A DNA stretch of 64,000 bases from Pseudomonas thermotolerans DSM 14292 (GCF_000364625.1 NZ_KB822607.1:62001-126000); one strand, 5' to 3'. Positions 47,460 to 57,090 are shown, numbered from the stretch's first letter. Made by a program: numbers and translations. The notes: generated by a model not told the origin, from the letters alone.

Positions 47460-48472
47460 CTGCCAAGACCGGACGCATCGCGGTCCTCGCCGACACCTCG
47501 CTGCAGCGCCACGTGCTGCAGCAGGCACTGCTCGGCAACGGCTACGAGGTGGTCCTCAACAGCGACCCGGCGCGCCTCGACGACGCGGCGCTGGACGCCT
47601 GCGCGGCCGATCTCTGGCTGGTGGACCTGGCGCAGTCGGAGGACTCGCCGCTGGTCGAGCGGCTCCTGGAGCGGGTCGACACCCCGGTGCTGTTCGGCGA
47701 GGGACATGCCCCGGAGCGGCATTCCGAGCACTACCCGCGCTGGGAGCGCAGCCTGGTGGCCAAGCTCAAGCGCCTGGTCGGCGACCCCTCGCAGGCGGTC
47801 GGGCCGAGCCTCGAGGCGCTGCTGGTGGAGGGCCAGCGCCCGTCGCGTCTGGAGCTGCCCCAGGCGCTGGCCGCGACGCCGCTGCAGGCTGGCGAGCCGG
47901 CGCGCCAGGTCTGGCTGCTGGCCGCTTCCCTGGGCGGCCCGGCGGCGGTCAAGGCGTTCCTCGACGCCCTGCCCGGCGGCCTGCCGATCGGCTTCCTCTA
48001 CGCCCAGCACATCGATGCCAGTTTCGAGGCCGCGCTGCCCCAGGCGGTCGGCCGGCACAGCCAGTGGCACGTCAATCTGGTGCGCCCGGGAGACCCGGTG
48101 CGCTGCGGCGAGGTAGTGGTGGTGCCCATTCAGCGCGAGCTGACGTTCGCCGCCGACGGCAGCATGCGCCTCGCCGAGCGCGGCTGGCCGGAGCCCTACA
48201 GCCCGTCCATCGACCAGATGATGCTCAACCTGGCCCAGCAGTTCGGCGCCCAGTGCGGGGTCATCGTGTTCAGTGGCATGGGCAGCGACGGCAGCGCGGC
48301 GGCGGCCTACGTGCGTCGCCAGGGCGCGCCGATCTGGACCCAGAGCGCCGACAGCTGCGCCTGCCCGAGCATGCCGGACAGCCTGCGCGAGGGCGGCTAC
48401 AGCGCCTTCAGCGGTGACCCGCGGGCGCTCGCCGAGGCGCTGGTCCGCCAGCTGGCCGAGCAGTACACCTGA
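47456..48472 (+). CDS. chpB: CheB-type methylesterase ChpB with degenerate receiver-like N-terminus
   Basis: 338 residues. The C-terminal CheB catalytic domain has serine in LLAASLGGPAAVKAF, histidine in LYAQHIDASFE and aspartate in VFSGMGSDGSAAAAYV. The N-terminal 120 residues start RIAVLADTSLQRHVLQQALL, shaped like a receiver but without the acidic pocket or phosphoacceptor consensus. Predicted to remove methyl groups from PilJ, opposing PilK. ATG overlaps the chpA stop (ATGA). Confidence 0.92.
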   Translation: MTAKTGRIAVLADTSLQRHVLQQALLGNGYEVVLNSDPARLDDAALDACAADLWLVDLAQSEDSPLVERLLERVDTPVLFGEGHAPERHSEHYPRWERSLVAKLKRLVGDPSQAVGPSLEALLVEGQRPSRLELPQALAATPLQAGEPARQVWLLAASLGGPAAVKAFLDALPGGLPIGFLYAQHIDASFEAALPQAVGRHSQWHVNLVRPGDPVRCGEVVVVPIQRELTFAADGSMRLAERGWPEPYSPSIDQMMLNLAQQFGAQCGVIVFSGMGSDGSAAAAYVRRQGAPIWTQSADSCACPSMPDSLREGGYSAFSGDPRALAEALVRQLAEQYT

Positions 48473-48495
48473 AGATCATCGCAAGCGGAGTTTCC

Positions 48496-48966
48496 ATGAG
48501 CCAAGCCGTCGCCACCCCGAACAGCGTCACCAGCCTCACCGGGCTGCTTCTGCAACTGGCCGACCGCACCCTGCTGCTGCCCAACGTGGTGGTGGCCGAG
48601 ATGATCGCCTACCGTGCGCCGCAGGTGACTCCGGGGATGCCGGCCTGGTTTCTCGGGCAGATCGCCTGGCGCGACCTGAGCCTGCCGCTGCTGTCCTTCG
48701 AGGCGGCCTCGGACGGCGCACCGCAGGTGTGCTCCGGCGCCCGGGTGGCGGTGCTCAACGCCCTGGGCGGCCGCCCGCAGGTGAAGTTCCTCGCCCTGCT
48801 GGTGCAGAGCATTCCGCGCTCGCTGAAGGTGGACGAGCAGTTGCCGCGCGCCGAGGCGCCGTTGGCGCCCCTGGAGCTGGCGGCGGTGCGCCTCGGCGAC
48901 ACTCTGGCGAAGATCCCCGACCTGGTCGGTCTGGAACAGAAGCTCGCCGACGCCGGGCTGATCTGA
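48496..48966 (+). CDS. chpC: CheW-like adaptor ChpC
   Basis: 156 residues: LLLPNVVVAEMIAYRAP, WFLGQIAWRDLSLPLLSFE and FLALLVQSIPRSLKVDE follow the CheW pattern. In P. aeruginosa ChpC links additional chemoreceptor inputs to ChpA. GGAG lies about seven bases before ATG. Last gene of the operon; rsmE converges 21 bases later and I see no strong terminator hairpin between them. Confidence 0.92.
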   Translation: MSQAVATPNSVTSLTGLLLQLADRTLLLPNVVVAEMIAYRAPQVTPGMPAWFLGQIAWRDLSLPLLSFEAASDGAPQVCSGARVAVLNALGGRPQVKFLALLVQSIPRSLKVDEQLPRAEAPLAPLELAAVRLGDTLAKIPDLVGLEQKLADAGLI

Positions 48967-48987
48967 CCGCCGGGCGGTGCGCACCGC

Positions 48988-49707
48988 TCAGAAATCGCCC
49001 CAGAGCTGCTGCGCCACGCTGAGCGCCACCACCGGCGCGGTCTCGGTACGCAGCACTCGCGGGCCGAGGCGCGCAGCCTGGAAGCCTCGGCCTTTGGCCT
49101 GTTCTACCTCGGCGTCGGCAAGGCCGCCCTCGGGGCCGATCAGGAAGGCCAGGCTCGCCGGCCGGGCATGGCGTTCCAGTGGTTCGGCCACCGGGTGCAG
49201 GACCAGCTTCAGCTCGGCCTCGACCCTCTCCAGCCAGTCCTCGAGCAGCAGTGGTGGGTGGATCAGCGGCAGCACCGAGCGGCCGCACTGCTCGCAGGCG
49301 CTGACTGCCACCTGGCGCCAGTGGGCCAGGCGCTTGTCGGCGCGCTCGTCCTTCAGGCGGACCTCGCAGCGCTCGCTGACGATCGGGGTGATCTCGGCCA
49401 CGCCCAGTTCGGTGGCCTTCTGGATCGCCCAGTCCATGCGCTCGCCGCGCGACAGGCCCTGGCCGAGGTGGATGCGCAGCGGTGATTCGGCGAGGCCGGC
49501 GAACTGCTCGCGCAGCTCGACGCGCACGCTCTTCTTGCCCACCTCGAGCAGCTCGCCGCGGAATTCCTGGCCGGTGCCGTCGAACAGCTGCACGGCGGCA
49601 CCGGCGGCGAGGCGCAGTACCCGGCCGATGTAGTGGGCCTGGGCTTCCGGCAGTTCATGCTGGCCGAGGGACAGGGACGAGTCGACGAAGAAACGGGAAA
49701 GACGCAT
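48988..49707 (-). CDS. rsmE: 16S rRNA (uracil-1498-N3)-methyltransferase RsmE
   Basis: 239 residues starting MRLSRFFVDSSL. N-terminal PUA-like part with HYIGRVLRLAAG and VQLFDGTG, then the SPOUT knot domain: IQKATELGVAEITPIVSERCEV, SACEQCGRSVLP and the knot FLIGPEGGLADAEVEQA with LGPRVLRTETAPVVAL. Makes m3U1498 in 16S rRNA. A start at 49725 adds MPPVAV but lacks support. Confidence 0.95.
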   Translation of the reverse strand: MRLSRFFVDSSLSLGQHELPEAQAHYIGRVLRLAAGAAVQLFDGTGQEFRGELLEVGKKSVRVELREQFAGLAESPLRIHLGQGLSRGERMDWAIQKATELGVAEITPIVSERCEVRLKDERADKRLAHWRQVAVSACEQCGRSVLPLIHPPLLLEDWLERVEAELKLVLHPVAEPLERHARPASLAFLIGPEGGLADAEVEQAKGRGFQAARLGPRVLRTETAPVVALSVAQQLWGDF

Positions 49708-49834
49708 GACGGCTACGGGCGGCAACGGAAAGCGGCAAGCTTAAAGCACGGACGCGCGCAGGGGCAGCCCGCTGGCGCGCCTGGCCGTGAAGATTCCATA
49801 GGATCATCCGGCAGTTCTTGGCTGGAGTGGGCAT

Positions 49835-49872
49835 CCCCTCTGCCGTTTCCGGGCGAGGGTTATGGAGAGGGG
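49835..49872. repeat. Second, shorter copy of the palindromic repeat found in hemW
   Basis: CCCCTCT (49835-49841) pairs with AGAGGGG (49866-49872) around a core CCGGGCGAGGG (49849-49859). On the minus strand it reads CCCCTCTCCATAACCCTCG followed by CCCGG, closely matching the first half of the copy at 17750. It lies in the 205-base rsmE-bioA gap (49708-49912), otherwise without a gene. Confidence 0.65.
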
Positions 49873-49912
49873 AGGACGGCACCGAGGTTTCCCGTGTCCC
49901 GGCCCTTCACCC

Positions 49913-51316
49913 CTAGCCCGGATCGCGGTGCTCGGGGTAGGGCCCGGACACCGGCACGCTGAGCGCCTCGCGGGTGGCCAGGTCGATGCCCTCGCTGGCC
50001 ACCTCGGCGAGGAAGTCGATCTGCTCTGGGGTGATCACGTAGGGCGGCAGGAAGTACACCACGTTGCCCAGCGGGCGCAGCAGGGCTCCGCGCTCGAGGG
50101 CATGCTGGTAGACCCGCAGGCCGCGGCGTTCCTGCCAGGGGTAGGGGGTGCGGCTGGCCTTGTCGGCGACCATCTCGATGGCCAGGGCCATGCCGGTCTG
50201 GCGCACCTCGGCGACGTGCGGGTGCGCCTTGAGGTGTTCGGTGGCGCGGGCCATGTGCGCGGCCAGGGCGCGGTTGGCCTCGATGACCTGGTCCTCTTCG
50301 AAGATGTCTAGGGTCGCCAGAGCGGCGGCGCAGGCCAGCGGGTTGCCGGTGTAGGTGTGCGAGTGGAGAAAGGCGCGCAGGGTCGCGTAGTCGTCGTAGA
50401 AGGCGGCGTAGACGTCTTCGGTGGTGAGCACGGCGGCCATTGGCAGGTAGCCGCCGGTGAGCGCTTTGGAGAGCACCAGGAAGTCCGGGGTGATGCCGGC
50501 CTGCTCGCAGGCGAACATGGTCCCGGTGCGGCCGAAACCGACGGCGATCTCGTCGTGGATCAGGTGCACTCCATGGCGGTCGCAGGCCTCGCGCAGCAGC
50601 TTCAGATAGACCGGGTGGTACATGCGCATGCCGCCGGCACCCTGGATCAGCGGCTCGACGATCACCGCCGCCACCTCGTGGGCATGCTGTTCCAGGGTGC
50701 GCTCCATGTGGGCGAACATGGCCCGTGAGTGCTCCTCCCAGCTGGCTCCGTCCGGGCGCAGGTAGCAGTCCGGGCTGGGCACCTTGAGGCTGTCCAGCAG
50801 CAGCGCCTTGTAGGTGTCGGTGAACAGCGCCACGTCGCCCACCGACATGGCCGCCACCGTCTCGCCGTGGTAGCTGTTGGTCAGGGTGACGAAGCGCTTC
50901 TTGCCGGGCTGGCCGCTGTTGATCCAGTAGTGGTGGCTCATCTTCAGGGCCACCTCGATGCCCGAGGAGCCATTGTCGGCGTAGAACACCTTGGACAATC
51001 CGTCCGGGGTAATGGCCACCAGGCGCTCGGACAGCTCGATCACCGGCGGATGGGTGAAGCCGGCGAGCATCACGTGCTCCAGCTGGTCCAGTTGGGCCTT
51101 GACCCGTGCGCCGATGCGCGGGTTGGCGTGGCCGAAGACGTTGACCCACCAGGAGCTCACCGCGTCCAGGTAGCGCTTGCCCTCGAAGTCCTCCAGCCAG
51201 ACCCCGGAGGCCGCGCGGATCGGCACCAGCGGCAGGCGCTCGTGGTCCTTCATCTGCGTGCAGGGATGCCAGAGCACGGCGAGGTCGCGTTGCATCCACT
51301 GGTCGTTCAGGCCCAT
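49913..51316 (-). CDS. bioA: Adenosylmethionine-8-amino-7-oxononanoate aminotransferase BioA
   Basis: 467 residues, class III aminotransferase. LWHPCTQMKDHERLPLVPI is the BioA-specific substrate region; SSWWVNVFGHANPRI, YADNGSSGIEVALKMSHHYW, NSYHGETVAAMSVGD, IHDEIAVGFGRTGTMFACE and the PLP lysine in VLSKALTGGYLPM are intact. Converts KAPA to DAPA in biotin synthesis with SAM as amino donor. ATG 51316 has GAGGAG upstream. In Pseudomonas bioA is usually apart from the other bio genes, as here. Confidence 0.95.
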   Translation of the reverse strand: MGLNDQWMQRDLAVLWHPCTQMKDHERLPLVPIRAASGVWLEDFEGKRYLDAVSSWWVNVFGHANPRIGARVKAQLDQLEHVMLAGFTHPPVIELSERLVAITPDGLSKVFYADNGSSGIEVALKMSHHYWINSGQPGKKRFVTLTNSYHGETVAAMSVGDVALFTDTYKALLLDSLKVPSPDCYLRPDGASWEEHSRAMFAHMERTLEQHAHEVAAVIVEPLIQGAGGMRMYHPVYLKLLREACDRHGVHLIHDEIAVGFGRTGTMFACEQAGITPDFLVLSKALTGGYLPMAAVLTTEDVYAAFYDDYATLRAFLHSHTYTGNPLACAAALATLDIFEEDQVIEANRALAAHMARATEHLKAHPHVAEVRQTGMALAIEMVADKASRTPYPWQERRGLRVYQHALERGALLRPLGNVVYFLPPYVITPEQIDFLAEVASEGIDLATREALSVPVSGPYPEHRDPG

Positions 51317-51403
51317 GACGGTTCTCCTCAAGGTGTCGCCTGGGTGGGAAGGGCAAGCCTATGCAATGCGCGTGGGCAGGACAACCGCTGGGTAAGACGC
51401 TAT

Positions 51404-51447
51404 AAATATCGTTTTTCTCGATATTTCGAAGCAGGATTTTCCGCTTC
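51404..51447. promoter_or_regulatory. Two consecutive inverted repeats in the bioA / cytochrome b561 divergent region
   Basis: AAATATCG (51404-51411)-N7-CGATATTT (51419-51426), then GAAGC (51428-51432)-N10-GCTTC (51443-51447). The block is strikingly AT-rich for this genome and lies between the divergent starts at 51316 and 51503. It looks like a regulator-binding site overlapping a promoter. No regulator gene is adjacent, so the binding protein is unknown. Confidence 0.5.
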
Positions 51448-51502
51448 AAACCGATGAATTTGCCGCTAGTCTATCCGTTCGTTTCCAAGGAGCCAGGAAC
51501 CC

Positions 51503-52054
51503 ATGCAATGGCATAACTCACCGGCGCGCTACGGTCTGGTCAGCATCCTGCTGCACTGGGGCGTGGCGCTGACGGTCTTCGGCCTCTTCGGCCTCGGTCT
51601 GTGGATGGTCGGCCTGGACTACTACAGCAGCTGGTACCGTAGCGCCCCGGCGTTGCACAAGGCGATCGGCCTGTGCCTGTTCGCGGCGATGCTGCTGCGC
51701 CTGGTCTGGCGCTTCCTCAGTCCGCCGCCGCCGCTGCTGGACAGTTACGGCCCGCTGACCCGCCTGGGTGCCAGGCTCGGCCATGGCCTGCTGTACCTCG
51801 GGCTGTTCGCGGTGATCATCAGCGGCTATCTGATCTCCACCGCCGACGGCCGCGGCATTGAGGTATTCGGGCTGTTCGAGGTGCCGGCGCTGGTCTCCGG
51901 CCTGCCCAACCAGGAGGACGTCGCCGGCCTGGTTCACGAGTACCTGGCCTGGGGCCTGGTGAGCCTCTCCGTGCTGCATGCCCTGGCGGCCCTCAAGCAC
52001 CATTTCATCGACCGCGATGTGACCCTGAAGCGTATGCTCGGGTGCAGTCGCTGA
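51503..52054 (+). CDS. Cytochrome b561 family di-heme membrane protein
   Basis: 183 residues with four membrane helices. Heme-ligand histidines are visible in VSILLHWGVAL, ALHKAIGLCLF, HEYLAWGLVSLSVLHALAALKHH. It begins WHNSPARYGL, typical of CybB-like proteins. AAGGAG precedes the start. It shuttles electrons, probably from quinol, at the inner membrane. It is followed 39 bases later by a YceI gene, a common pairing. Confidence 0.9.
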   Translation: MQWHNSPARYGLVSILLHWGVALTVFGLFGLGLWMVGLDYYSSWYRSAPALHKAIGLCLFAAMLLRLVWRFLSPPPPLLDSYGPLTRLGARLGHGLLYLGLFAVIISGYLISTADGRGIEVFGLFEVPALVSGLPNQEDVAGLVHEYLAWGLVSLSVLHALAALKHHFIDRDVTLKRMLGCSR

Positions 52055-52093
52055 ACCTCCACTCCCACCGCGACAAGGAAGGAAAGACCCACC

Positions 52094-52672
52094 ATGCTGA
52101 AGAAAACCCTCGCCACCCTGGCTCTCGCCGGCAGCCTGCTGGGCGCCGGCCAGACCCTGGCCGCCGACTACGTGATCGACAAGGAAGGCCAGCACGCCTT
52201 CATCAACTTCAAGATCAGCCACCTGGGCTACAGCTGGCTGTACGGCACCTTCAAGGATTTCGACGGCAGCTTCAGCTTCGATGCCGCCAAGCCGGAGGAG
52301 AGCAAGGTCAAGGTGACCGTCAACACCGCCAGCGTCGATTCCAACCACGCCGAGCGTGACAAGCACCTGCGCAGCGCCGACTTCCTCAACGTCGGCAAGC
52401 ATCCGACCGCCACCTTCGAGTCCACCGCGGTGAAGTCCACCGGCGAGGGCACTGCCGAGATCACCGGCAACCTGACCCTCAACGGGGTGACCAAGCCGGT
52501 GGTGATCGCCGCCAAGTTCATCGGCGAGGGCCAGGATCCCTGGGGTGGCTACCGTGCCGGCTTCGAGGGCAGCACCAAGCTCCGGTTGAAGGACTTCGAC
52601 ATCCAGAAGGATCTCGGCCCGGCTTCCCAGGAAGTGGAGCTGATCCTCTCCGTGGAAGGCGTGCGCCAGTAA
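52094..52672 (+). CDS. Periplasmic YceI family lipid-binding protein
   Basis: 192 residues with signal peptide [20 protein letters not shown] cleaved after LAA before [12 protein letters not shown]. YceI motifs: [49 protein letters not shown] and [13 protein letters not shown]. The lipocalin-like barrel binds isoprenoid or amphiphilic ligands; a homologue in this chromosomal position of P. aeruginosa (PasP) was reported as a secreted protease, a claim the sequence here does not itself support. Co-transcribed with the b561 gene. Confidence 0.92.
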   Translation: MLKKTLATLALAGSLLGAGQTLAADYVIDKEGQHAFINFKISHLGYSWLYGTFKDFDGSFSFDAAKPEESKVKVTVNTASVDSNHAERDKHLRSADFLNVGKHPTATFESTAVKSTGEGTAEITGNLTLNGVTKPVVIAAKFIGEGQDPWGGYRAGFEGSTKLRLKDFDIQKDLGPASQEVELILSVEGVRQ

Positions 52673-52694
52673 GCGCGGTTTTTTCGCGGACAAG

Positions 52695-52721
52695 AAAACG
52701 CCGGCAATTGCCGGCGTTTTT
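52695..52721. terminator. Bidirectional Rho-independent terminator
   Basis: AAAACGCCGGC (from 52695), AATT centre, GCCGGCGTTTTT to 52721: a near-perfect palindrome flanked by A and T runs, between the convergent YceI gene and DEAD-box helicase gene. It can serve both strands. Confidence 0.9.
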
Positions 52722-52742
52722 CGTGGACGAGCGCGGCAGGGC

Positions 52743-54563
52743 TTATTCGCCCTCGGCGTGGTTGCGGGTCAGCAGAGCGGGCTTCTCGCCGCTGTTGCGC
52801 TTGCGGCTTTCCAGCTGCTCGAGCAGTTCGGCGGTCAGCGCGCGGTCGCGGCGCGAGTCCTTATGCAGGATGATCGGCTGGCGGGTCGGCTTGTTGATCA
52901 CGCTGCCTTCCGGCCGCAGCGGCGCGTCGCTCATCAGGCTCTTGTATTCGGAACGGCGGCCGCCGCCGCGCTTGCCGTTGCCGCGGGCCTGGGCATTACC
53001 CTGGCCCGGGCGGCGGTTCTTGGCGGCGCCGCGCTTGCCCTGGCCGCCGCGGTTGCCGGGCTGCTTGCCGTTCTGCTGGTAGGGGCTGACGTAGTCGGCG
53101 CGGTTGCCGAAGTTGTCGATCTCGTCGTCGAGGAACTCCTCGGGATCACGGTCCGGCGGCAGCGGCGGGAAGCCAATCGGAGTCGCCTGGGCCTGTTCGG
53201 CGGACTTGCCGCGGCGGCGCTTGCGACTCTTCTCCTTGCCTTTGTCCTTGCCCTTGTCCTTGCGGCCGCCGGGATGCTCCTCGGCCTTCTCCGCCTTGGC
53301 GTCCCTGGCTTCGGCCTTGTCCTTCTTGGCCGGCTGCTGCTTCTGCTGCTTGGCCTTGGGTGAGTTGCGCGGCGGGCGCGGCTCGCGGACCTCCGGCTTT
53401 TCCGCTTCCAGGGCGCTGGCGTCGAAGCCCATCAGGTCGCCGTCGGGGATCTTCTGCTTGGTCAGCTTCTCGATGCTGCGCAGCAGCTTCTCCTCGTCCG
53501 GGGCGACCAGCGAGATGGCCTCGCCGCTGCGGCCGGCACGGCCGGTGCGACCGATGCGGTGGACGTAGTCCTCCTCGACGTTGGGCAGCTCGAAGTTGAC
53601 TACGTGGGGCAACTGGTCGATGTCCAGGCCGCGGGCGGCGATATCGGTGGCCACCAGCACGCGCACGGCGTTCGCCTTGAAGTCGGCGAGCGCCTTGGTG
53701 CGCGCGTTCTGGCTCTTGTTGCCGTGGATTGCCAGGGCCGGCAGGCCGTGCTTGCTGAGGTACTCGGCGAGGCGGTTGGCGCCGTGCTTGGTGCGGGTGA
53801 AGACCAGCACCTGTTCCCAGGCGCCCATGGTGATCAGGTGGGCGAGCAGGGCGCGCTTGTGCCCGGCGGGGATACGGTAGACGCGCTGCTCGATGCGTTC
53901 CACCGTGGTGTTCGGCGGGGTGACCTCGATGCGCTCGGGGTCGTGCAGCAGCTTGCTGGCCAGCTCGACGATGTCCTTGGAGAAGGTCGCCGAGAACAGC
54001 AGGTTCTGACGCTTCGCCGGGAGCAGGGCGAGGACCTTCTTGACGTCGTGGATGAAGCCCATGTCGAGCATGCGGTCGGCTTCGTCGAGGACCAGGGTCT
54101 GCACGTGGGAAAGATCCACGGCGCCCTGGCCGGCCAGGTCGAGCAGGCGGCCGGGGCAGGCCACCAGCAGGTCGAGGCCCTTGGCCAGGGCCTGGATCTG
54201 CGGGTTCATGCCGACTCCGCCGAAGATGCAGGCGCTGCTCAGCGGCAGGTCGCGGGCATAGATCCTGAAGCTGTCGTGGACCTGGGCGGCCAGCTCGCGG
54301 GTCGGGGCGAGGACCAGTACGCGCACCTGGCGCGGGCCGGGGCGCTGGGCCTTGTCCGGGTGGCCGTTGGGGAACAGCCGCTCGAGAACGGGCAGGGCGA
54401 AGCCTGCGGTTTTACCAGTACCCGTCTGGGCGGCGACCATCAGGTCGCGGCCTTGCAACACGGCGGGAATGGCCCGCTGTTGCACCGGAGTGGGTTCGGC
54501 ATAGCCGGCCGCCGCAACGGCGGTGGCCAAAGCCTCGGAGAGACCGAGGGAGGCAAAGGACAT
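52743..54563 (-). CDS. rhlE: DEAD-box ATP-dependent RNA helicase (RhlE-like)
   Basis: 606 residues. Helicase core: F..LGLSEAL Q-motif region with [10 protein letters not shown], motif [11 protein letters not shown], Ia [64 protein letters not shown] and [12 protein letters not shown]. From about residue 390 the C-terminus is a long low-complexity Lys/Arg/Gly tail ([19 protein letters not shown] and [14 protein letters not shown]), likely RNA-binding. Probably acts in ribosome assembly or RNA turnover; the precise paralogue name is uncertain because Pseudomonas has several RhlE/RhlB-type proteins. Confidence 0.9.
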   Translation of the reverse strand: MSFASLGLSEALATAVAAAGYAEPTPVQQRAIPAVLQGRDLMVAAQTGTGKTAGFALPVLERLFPNGHPDKAQRPGPRQVRVLVLAPTRELAAQVHDSFRIYARDLPLSSACIFGGVGMNPQIQALAKGLDLLVACPGRLLDLAGQGAVDLSHVQTLVLDEADRMLDMGFIHDVKKVLALLPAKRQNLLFSATFSKDIVELASKLLHDPERIEVTPPNTTVERIEQRVYRIPAGHKRALLAHLITMGAWEQVLVFTRTKHGANRLAEYLSKHGLPALAIHGNKSQNARTKALADFKANAVRVLVATDIAARGLDIDQLPHVVNFELPNVEEDYVHRIGRTGRAGRSGEAISLVAPDEEKLLRSIEKLTKQKIPDGDLMGFDASALEAEKPEVREPRPPRNSPKAKQQKQQPAKKDKAEARDAKAEKAEEHPGGRKDKGKDKGKEKSRKRRRGKSAEQAQATPIGFPPLPPDRDPEEFLDDEIDNFGNRADYVSPYQQNGKQPGNRGGQGKRGAAKNRRPGQGNAQARGNGKRGGGRRSEYKSLMSDAPLRPEGSVINKPTRQPIILHKDSRRDRALTAELLEQLESRKRNSGEKPALLTRNHAEGE

Positions 54564-54713
54564 GGGCAATCCTGTCTGCTGGGGGCTGCTGCCCGCTAAT
54601 GAAAAATACGAGGAACGTCGCTGGGCATGAATCGCTCGTGGCTCGAGCGATCCCGTCTGGTCGTGCTGGCGATGGGGGGCCGGCATCCGGACGCGGGCCT
54701 GGCGGGAGCCCCG

Positions 54714-54744
54714 AGTATAACAGAGCCAGAGGCCAGTCCGACAA
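54714..54744 (-). promoter_or_regulatory. Candidate sigma-70 promoter of the DEAD-box helicase gene
   Basis: On the minus strand TTGTCG (54744-54739) and TATACT (54719-54714) with a 19-base spacer, in the 265-base gap between ppnN and the helicase start. Transcription from here would leave a leader of about 145 bases before ATG 54563, long as in several cold-induced helicase mRNAs. The long spacer makes this only a candidate. Confidence 0.4.
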
Positions 54745-54828
54745 TCGCTTGTCCGCCAGCGGTCGGACGGCCGTGATCCAGGTCGCACCCGGCACGTGCA
54801 AAAGCGACCCCGGGTGCGCCGCCCGGCG

Positions 54829-56202
54829 TCAGCCCACCAGCCGGTAGCAGGGCACGTAGGCGCTGCCGCCGGGCAGCTTCATGCGGTGCTGCTCGACGAA
54901 GGCGTGGAGCAGGCGGTCCAGCGGCTCGAGGATGGCCTTGTCGCCGGTGATCTCGTAGGGGCCGTGCTGCTCGATCAGGCGGATGCCGTTCTCCTTGACG
55001 TTGCCGGCGACGATCCCGGAGAAGGCCCGGCGCAGGTTGGCGGCCCGCTCGTGGAGCGGCAGGTCGCGGCTCAGGCGCAGGCTGGCCATGTTGGCGTGGG
55101 TCGGCTCGAAGGGGTGCTGGAAGCTCTCGTCGATCTTCAGCAGCCAGTTGAAGTGGAAGGCGTCGTTGCGCTCGCGGCGGAACTGGGTGACCGCCTTGAG
55201 CCCCCTGGCCATCTGCCGGGCGACCTCCGCCGGATCGTCGAGCACCAGACTGTAGCGCTGCTGGGCGGCCTCGCCGAGGGTGGCGCCGATGAAGGTGTGC
55301 AGCTGCTGCAGGTAGGGCTCGGCGCTCTTTGGCCCGGTGAGGATCACCGGGAAGGGCAGCTCGCGGTTGTCCGGGTGGGTGAGGATGCCCAGCAGGTAGA
55401 GGAATTCCTCGGCGGTGCCGACCCCGCCGGGAAAGATGATCACCCCGTGGCCGAGGCGCACGAAGGCCTCCAGGCGCTTCTCGATGTCGGGAAGGATCAC
55501 CAGCTCGTTGACGATCGGGTTGGGCGCCTCGGCGGCGATGATCCCCGGCTCGGTGAGGCCCAGGTAGCGGCCGTGGTGGATGCGCTGCTTGGCGTGGGCG
55601 ATGGCCGCGCCCTTCATCGGTCCCTTCATCACTCCCGGGCCGCAGCCGGTGCAGATGTCCAGGCCGCGCAGCCCCAGCTCGTGGCCGACCCGCTTGCTGT
55701 ACTGGTACTCGTCGCGGCTGATCGAGTGGCCGCCCCAGCAGACCACCAGGCGCGGCTCCAGGCCGCTGCGCAGGGCGCGGGCGTTGCGCAGCAGGTGGAA
55801 CACGTAGTCGGTGATGCCTTCCGAGCTTTCCAGGTCGATGCGCTGGCGCTCCAGCTCGCTCTGGGTGTAGACGATGTCGCGCAGGGCGCTGAACAGCATC
55901 TCGCGGGTGCTGGCGATCATCTCGCCGTCGACGAAGGCGTCCGCCGGGGCGTTCAGCAGCTCCAGGCGGATGCCGCGGTCCTGCTGGTGGATGCGCACCT
56001 CGAAGTCCGGGTAGGCCTCGAGGATGGTCTTGGCGTTGTCGCTGTGCGAGCCGGTGTTGAGGATCGCCAGGGCGCACTGGCGGAACAGTCGGTAGACGCG
56101 CCCGGAGCCGGTCTCGCGCAACTGCTGCACTTCGCGCTGGGAGAGGGTTTCCAGGCTGCCCTTGGGGCTGACGGAGGCGTTGATGGTGGCACGTTTCGGC
56201 AT
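54829..56202 (-). CDS. ppnN: Nucleotide 5'-monophosphate nucleosidase PpnN (YgdH, LOG family)
   Basis: 457 residues starting [21 protein letters not shown]. The Rossmann-like LOG core has [30 protein letters not shown] and the hallmark [20 protein letters not shown]- and C-terminal extensions flank the core as in PpnN, which hydrolyses nucleotide monophosphates to base plus ribose 5-phosphate and is stimulated by (p)ppGpp in E. coli. Followed by the helicase gene on the same strand. Confidence 0.92.
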   Translation of the reverse strand: MPKRATINASVSPKGSLETLSQREVQQLRETGSGRVYRLFRQCALAILNTGSHSDNAKTILEAYPDFEVRIHQQDRGIRLELLNAPADAFVDGEMIASTREMLFSALRDIVYTQSELERQRIDLESSEGITDYVFHLLRNARALRSGLEPRLVVCWGGHSISRDEYQYSKRVGHELGLRGLDICTGCGPGVMKGPMKGAAIAHAKQRIHHGRYLGLTEPGIIAAEAPNPIVNELVILPDIEKRLEAFVRLGHGVIIFPGGVGTAEEFLYLLGILTHPDNRELPFPVILTGPKSAEPYLQQLHTFIGATLGEAAQQRYSLVLDDPAEVARQMARGLKAVTQFRRERNDAFHFNWLLKIDESFQHPFEPTHANMASLRLSRDLPLHERAANLRRAFSGIVAGNVKENGIRLIEQHGPYEITGDKAILEPLDRLLHAFVEQHRMKLPGGSAYVPCYRLVG

Positions 56203-56286
56203 GTAGTCGGGTCCTGTGGCGCGCCGCCGGGCGGCGCGGAGCGATTCGATCGGGTTCCTGAAGCCGGGGTGGCGCTCGTTGGCTGA

Positions 56287-57090
56287 TTATGGCTGGCGGC
56301 CGGTCGGGGCGTGCTGGCGGGAGCCGTCCGGGTTCTGCAGAAATACCACATAGCCGCGGAACCAGGGGCTGTTTTCCAGCTCGGCCGACGCCTGCCAGTC
56401 GCCATCCTGGATCAGCCCGATGCGAAACGGCAGGCGCAGCCGCGCCAGGGCCGGCAGGTACTGCCGGTAGCCGGGGATGCTGCGGCGCCCCTGGTAGGTC
56501 TGCATCACCACCTCGTCGACCACTCCGGCGAGGCGGTTGAGCGCTGCCGGGTCGGCATTGCCGGCCCAGTCGAGCAGGCCGGTGATGCTCAGCCGGTAGC
56601 GGTCCGGCAGGCGTCGGCGCAGGTCCTCGAGAAAGACGGCGTAGTGCTCCAGGTGGCGGGTGCGGGCGTCGAAGTCGACCTGCACGCCGCCGACCCGGTT
56701 GCCGGCGCGCTGCCAGCGCTGCAACTGCGCAAGCAGCAGGGCGTGGACGTCCTCGCCCCAGTCCAGGGTATGGGCGCGGTACACCACCCAGAGCTCGAGC
56801 TCGTTGGACAGTCGCGGCACGGCCGGGTTCTGCGCGGTCATCCGTGCTGGCGGATCGCCGGGCCGTCGCGGGCCGTCGATCTGCCCCTGCAGCACATAGA
56901 GGGTGCGCGCCTGGGCCAGCAGCGGCTGCGGGCGCACCCCGCTCCACAGCCAGAAGGCCTGGTAGTCGGCGGCCTTCACCGGCGCCGCCGCGGCTGGCCG
57001 GATGGCGCCGAGCAGCAGGGCTACCAATAGTACTTGAGCCGCTGCGCCCAGGGGGTGTCGGCGTACTGCCGCTTGAGGGTCTGGAACCAC
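56287..57090 (-). CDS. Secreted DUF3142 protein, unknown function
   Basis: 267 residues from GTG 57090: a basic stretch (VRRH) then a hydrophobic segment (VLLVALLLGAI) and cleavage near RPAAA, so exported. The mature domain shows a TIM-barrel-like glycosidase pattern, with VGGVQVDFDARTRHLEHYAVFL (a DxD pair at the position of glycosidase acids), LSITGLLDW and EVVMQTYQGR, characteristic of DUF3142. Its start lies within the last 70 bases of the upstream gene in another frame, implying tight coupling. The exact start is uncertain; no ribosome-binding site stands out. Substrate unknown. Confidence 0.75.
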   Translation of the reverse strand: MVPDPQAAVRRHPLGAAAQVLLVALLLGAIRPAAAAPVKAADYQAFWLWSGVRPQPLLAQARTLYVLQGQIDGPRRPGDPPARMTAQNPAVPRLSNELELWVVYRAHTLDWGEDVHALLLAQLQRWQRAGNRVGGVQVDFDARTRHLEHYAVFLEDLRRRLPDRYRLSITGLLDWAGNADPAALNRLAGVVDEVVMQTYQGRRSIPGYRQYLPALARLRLPFRIGLIQDGDWQASAELENSPWFRGYVVFLQNPDGSRQHAPTGRQP

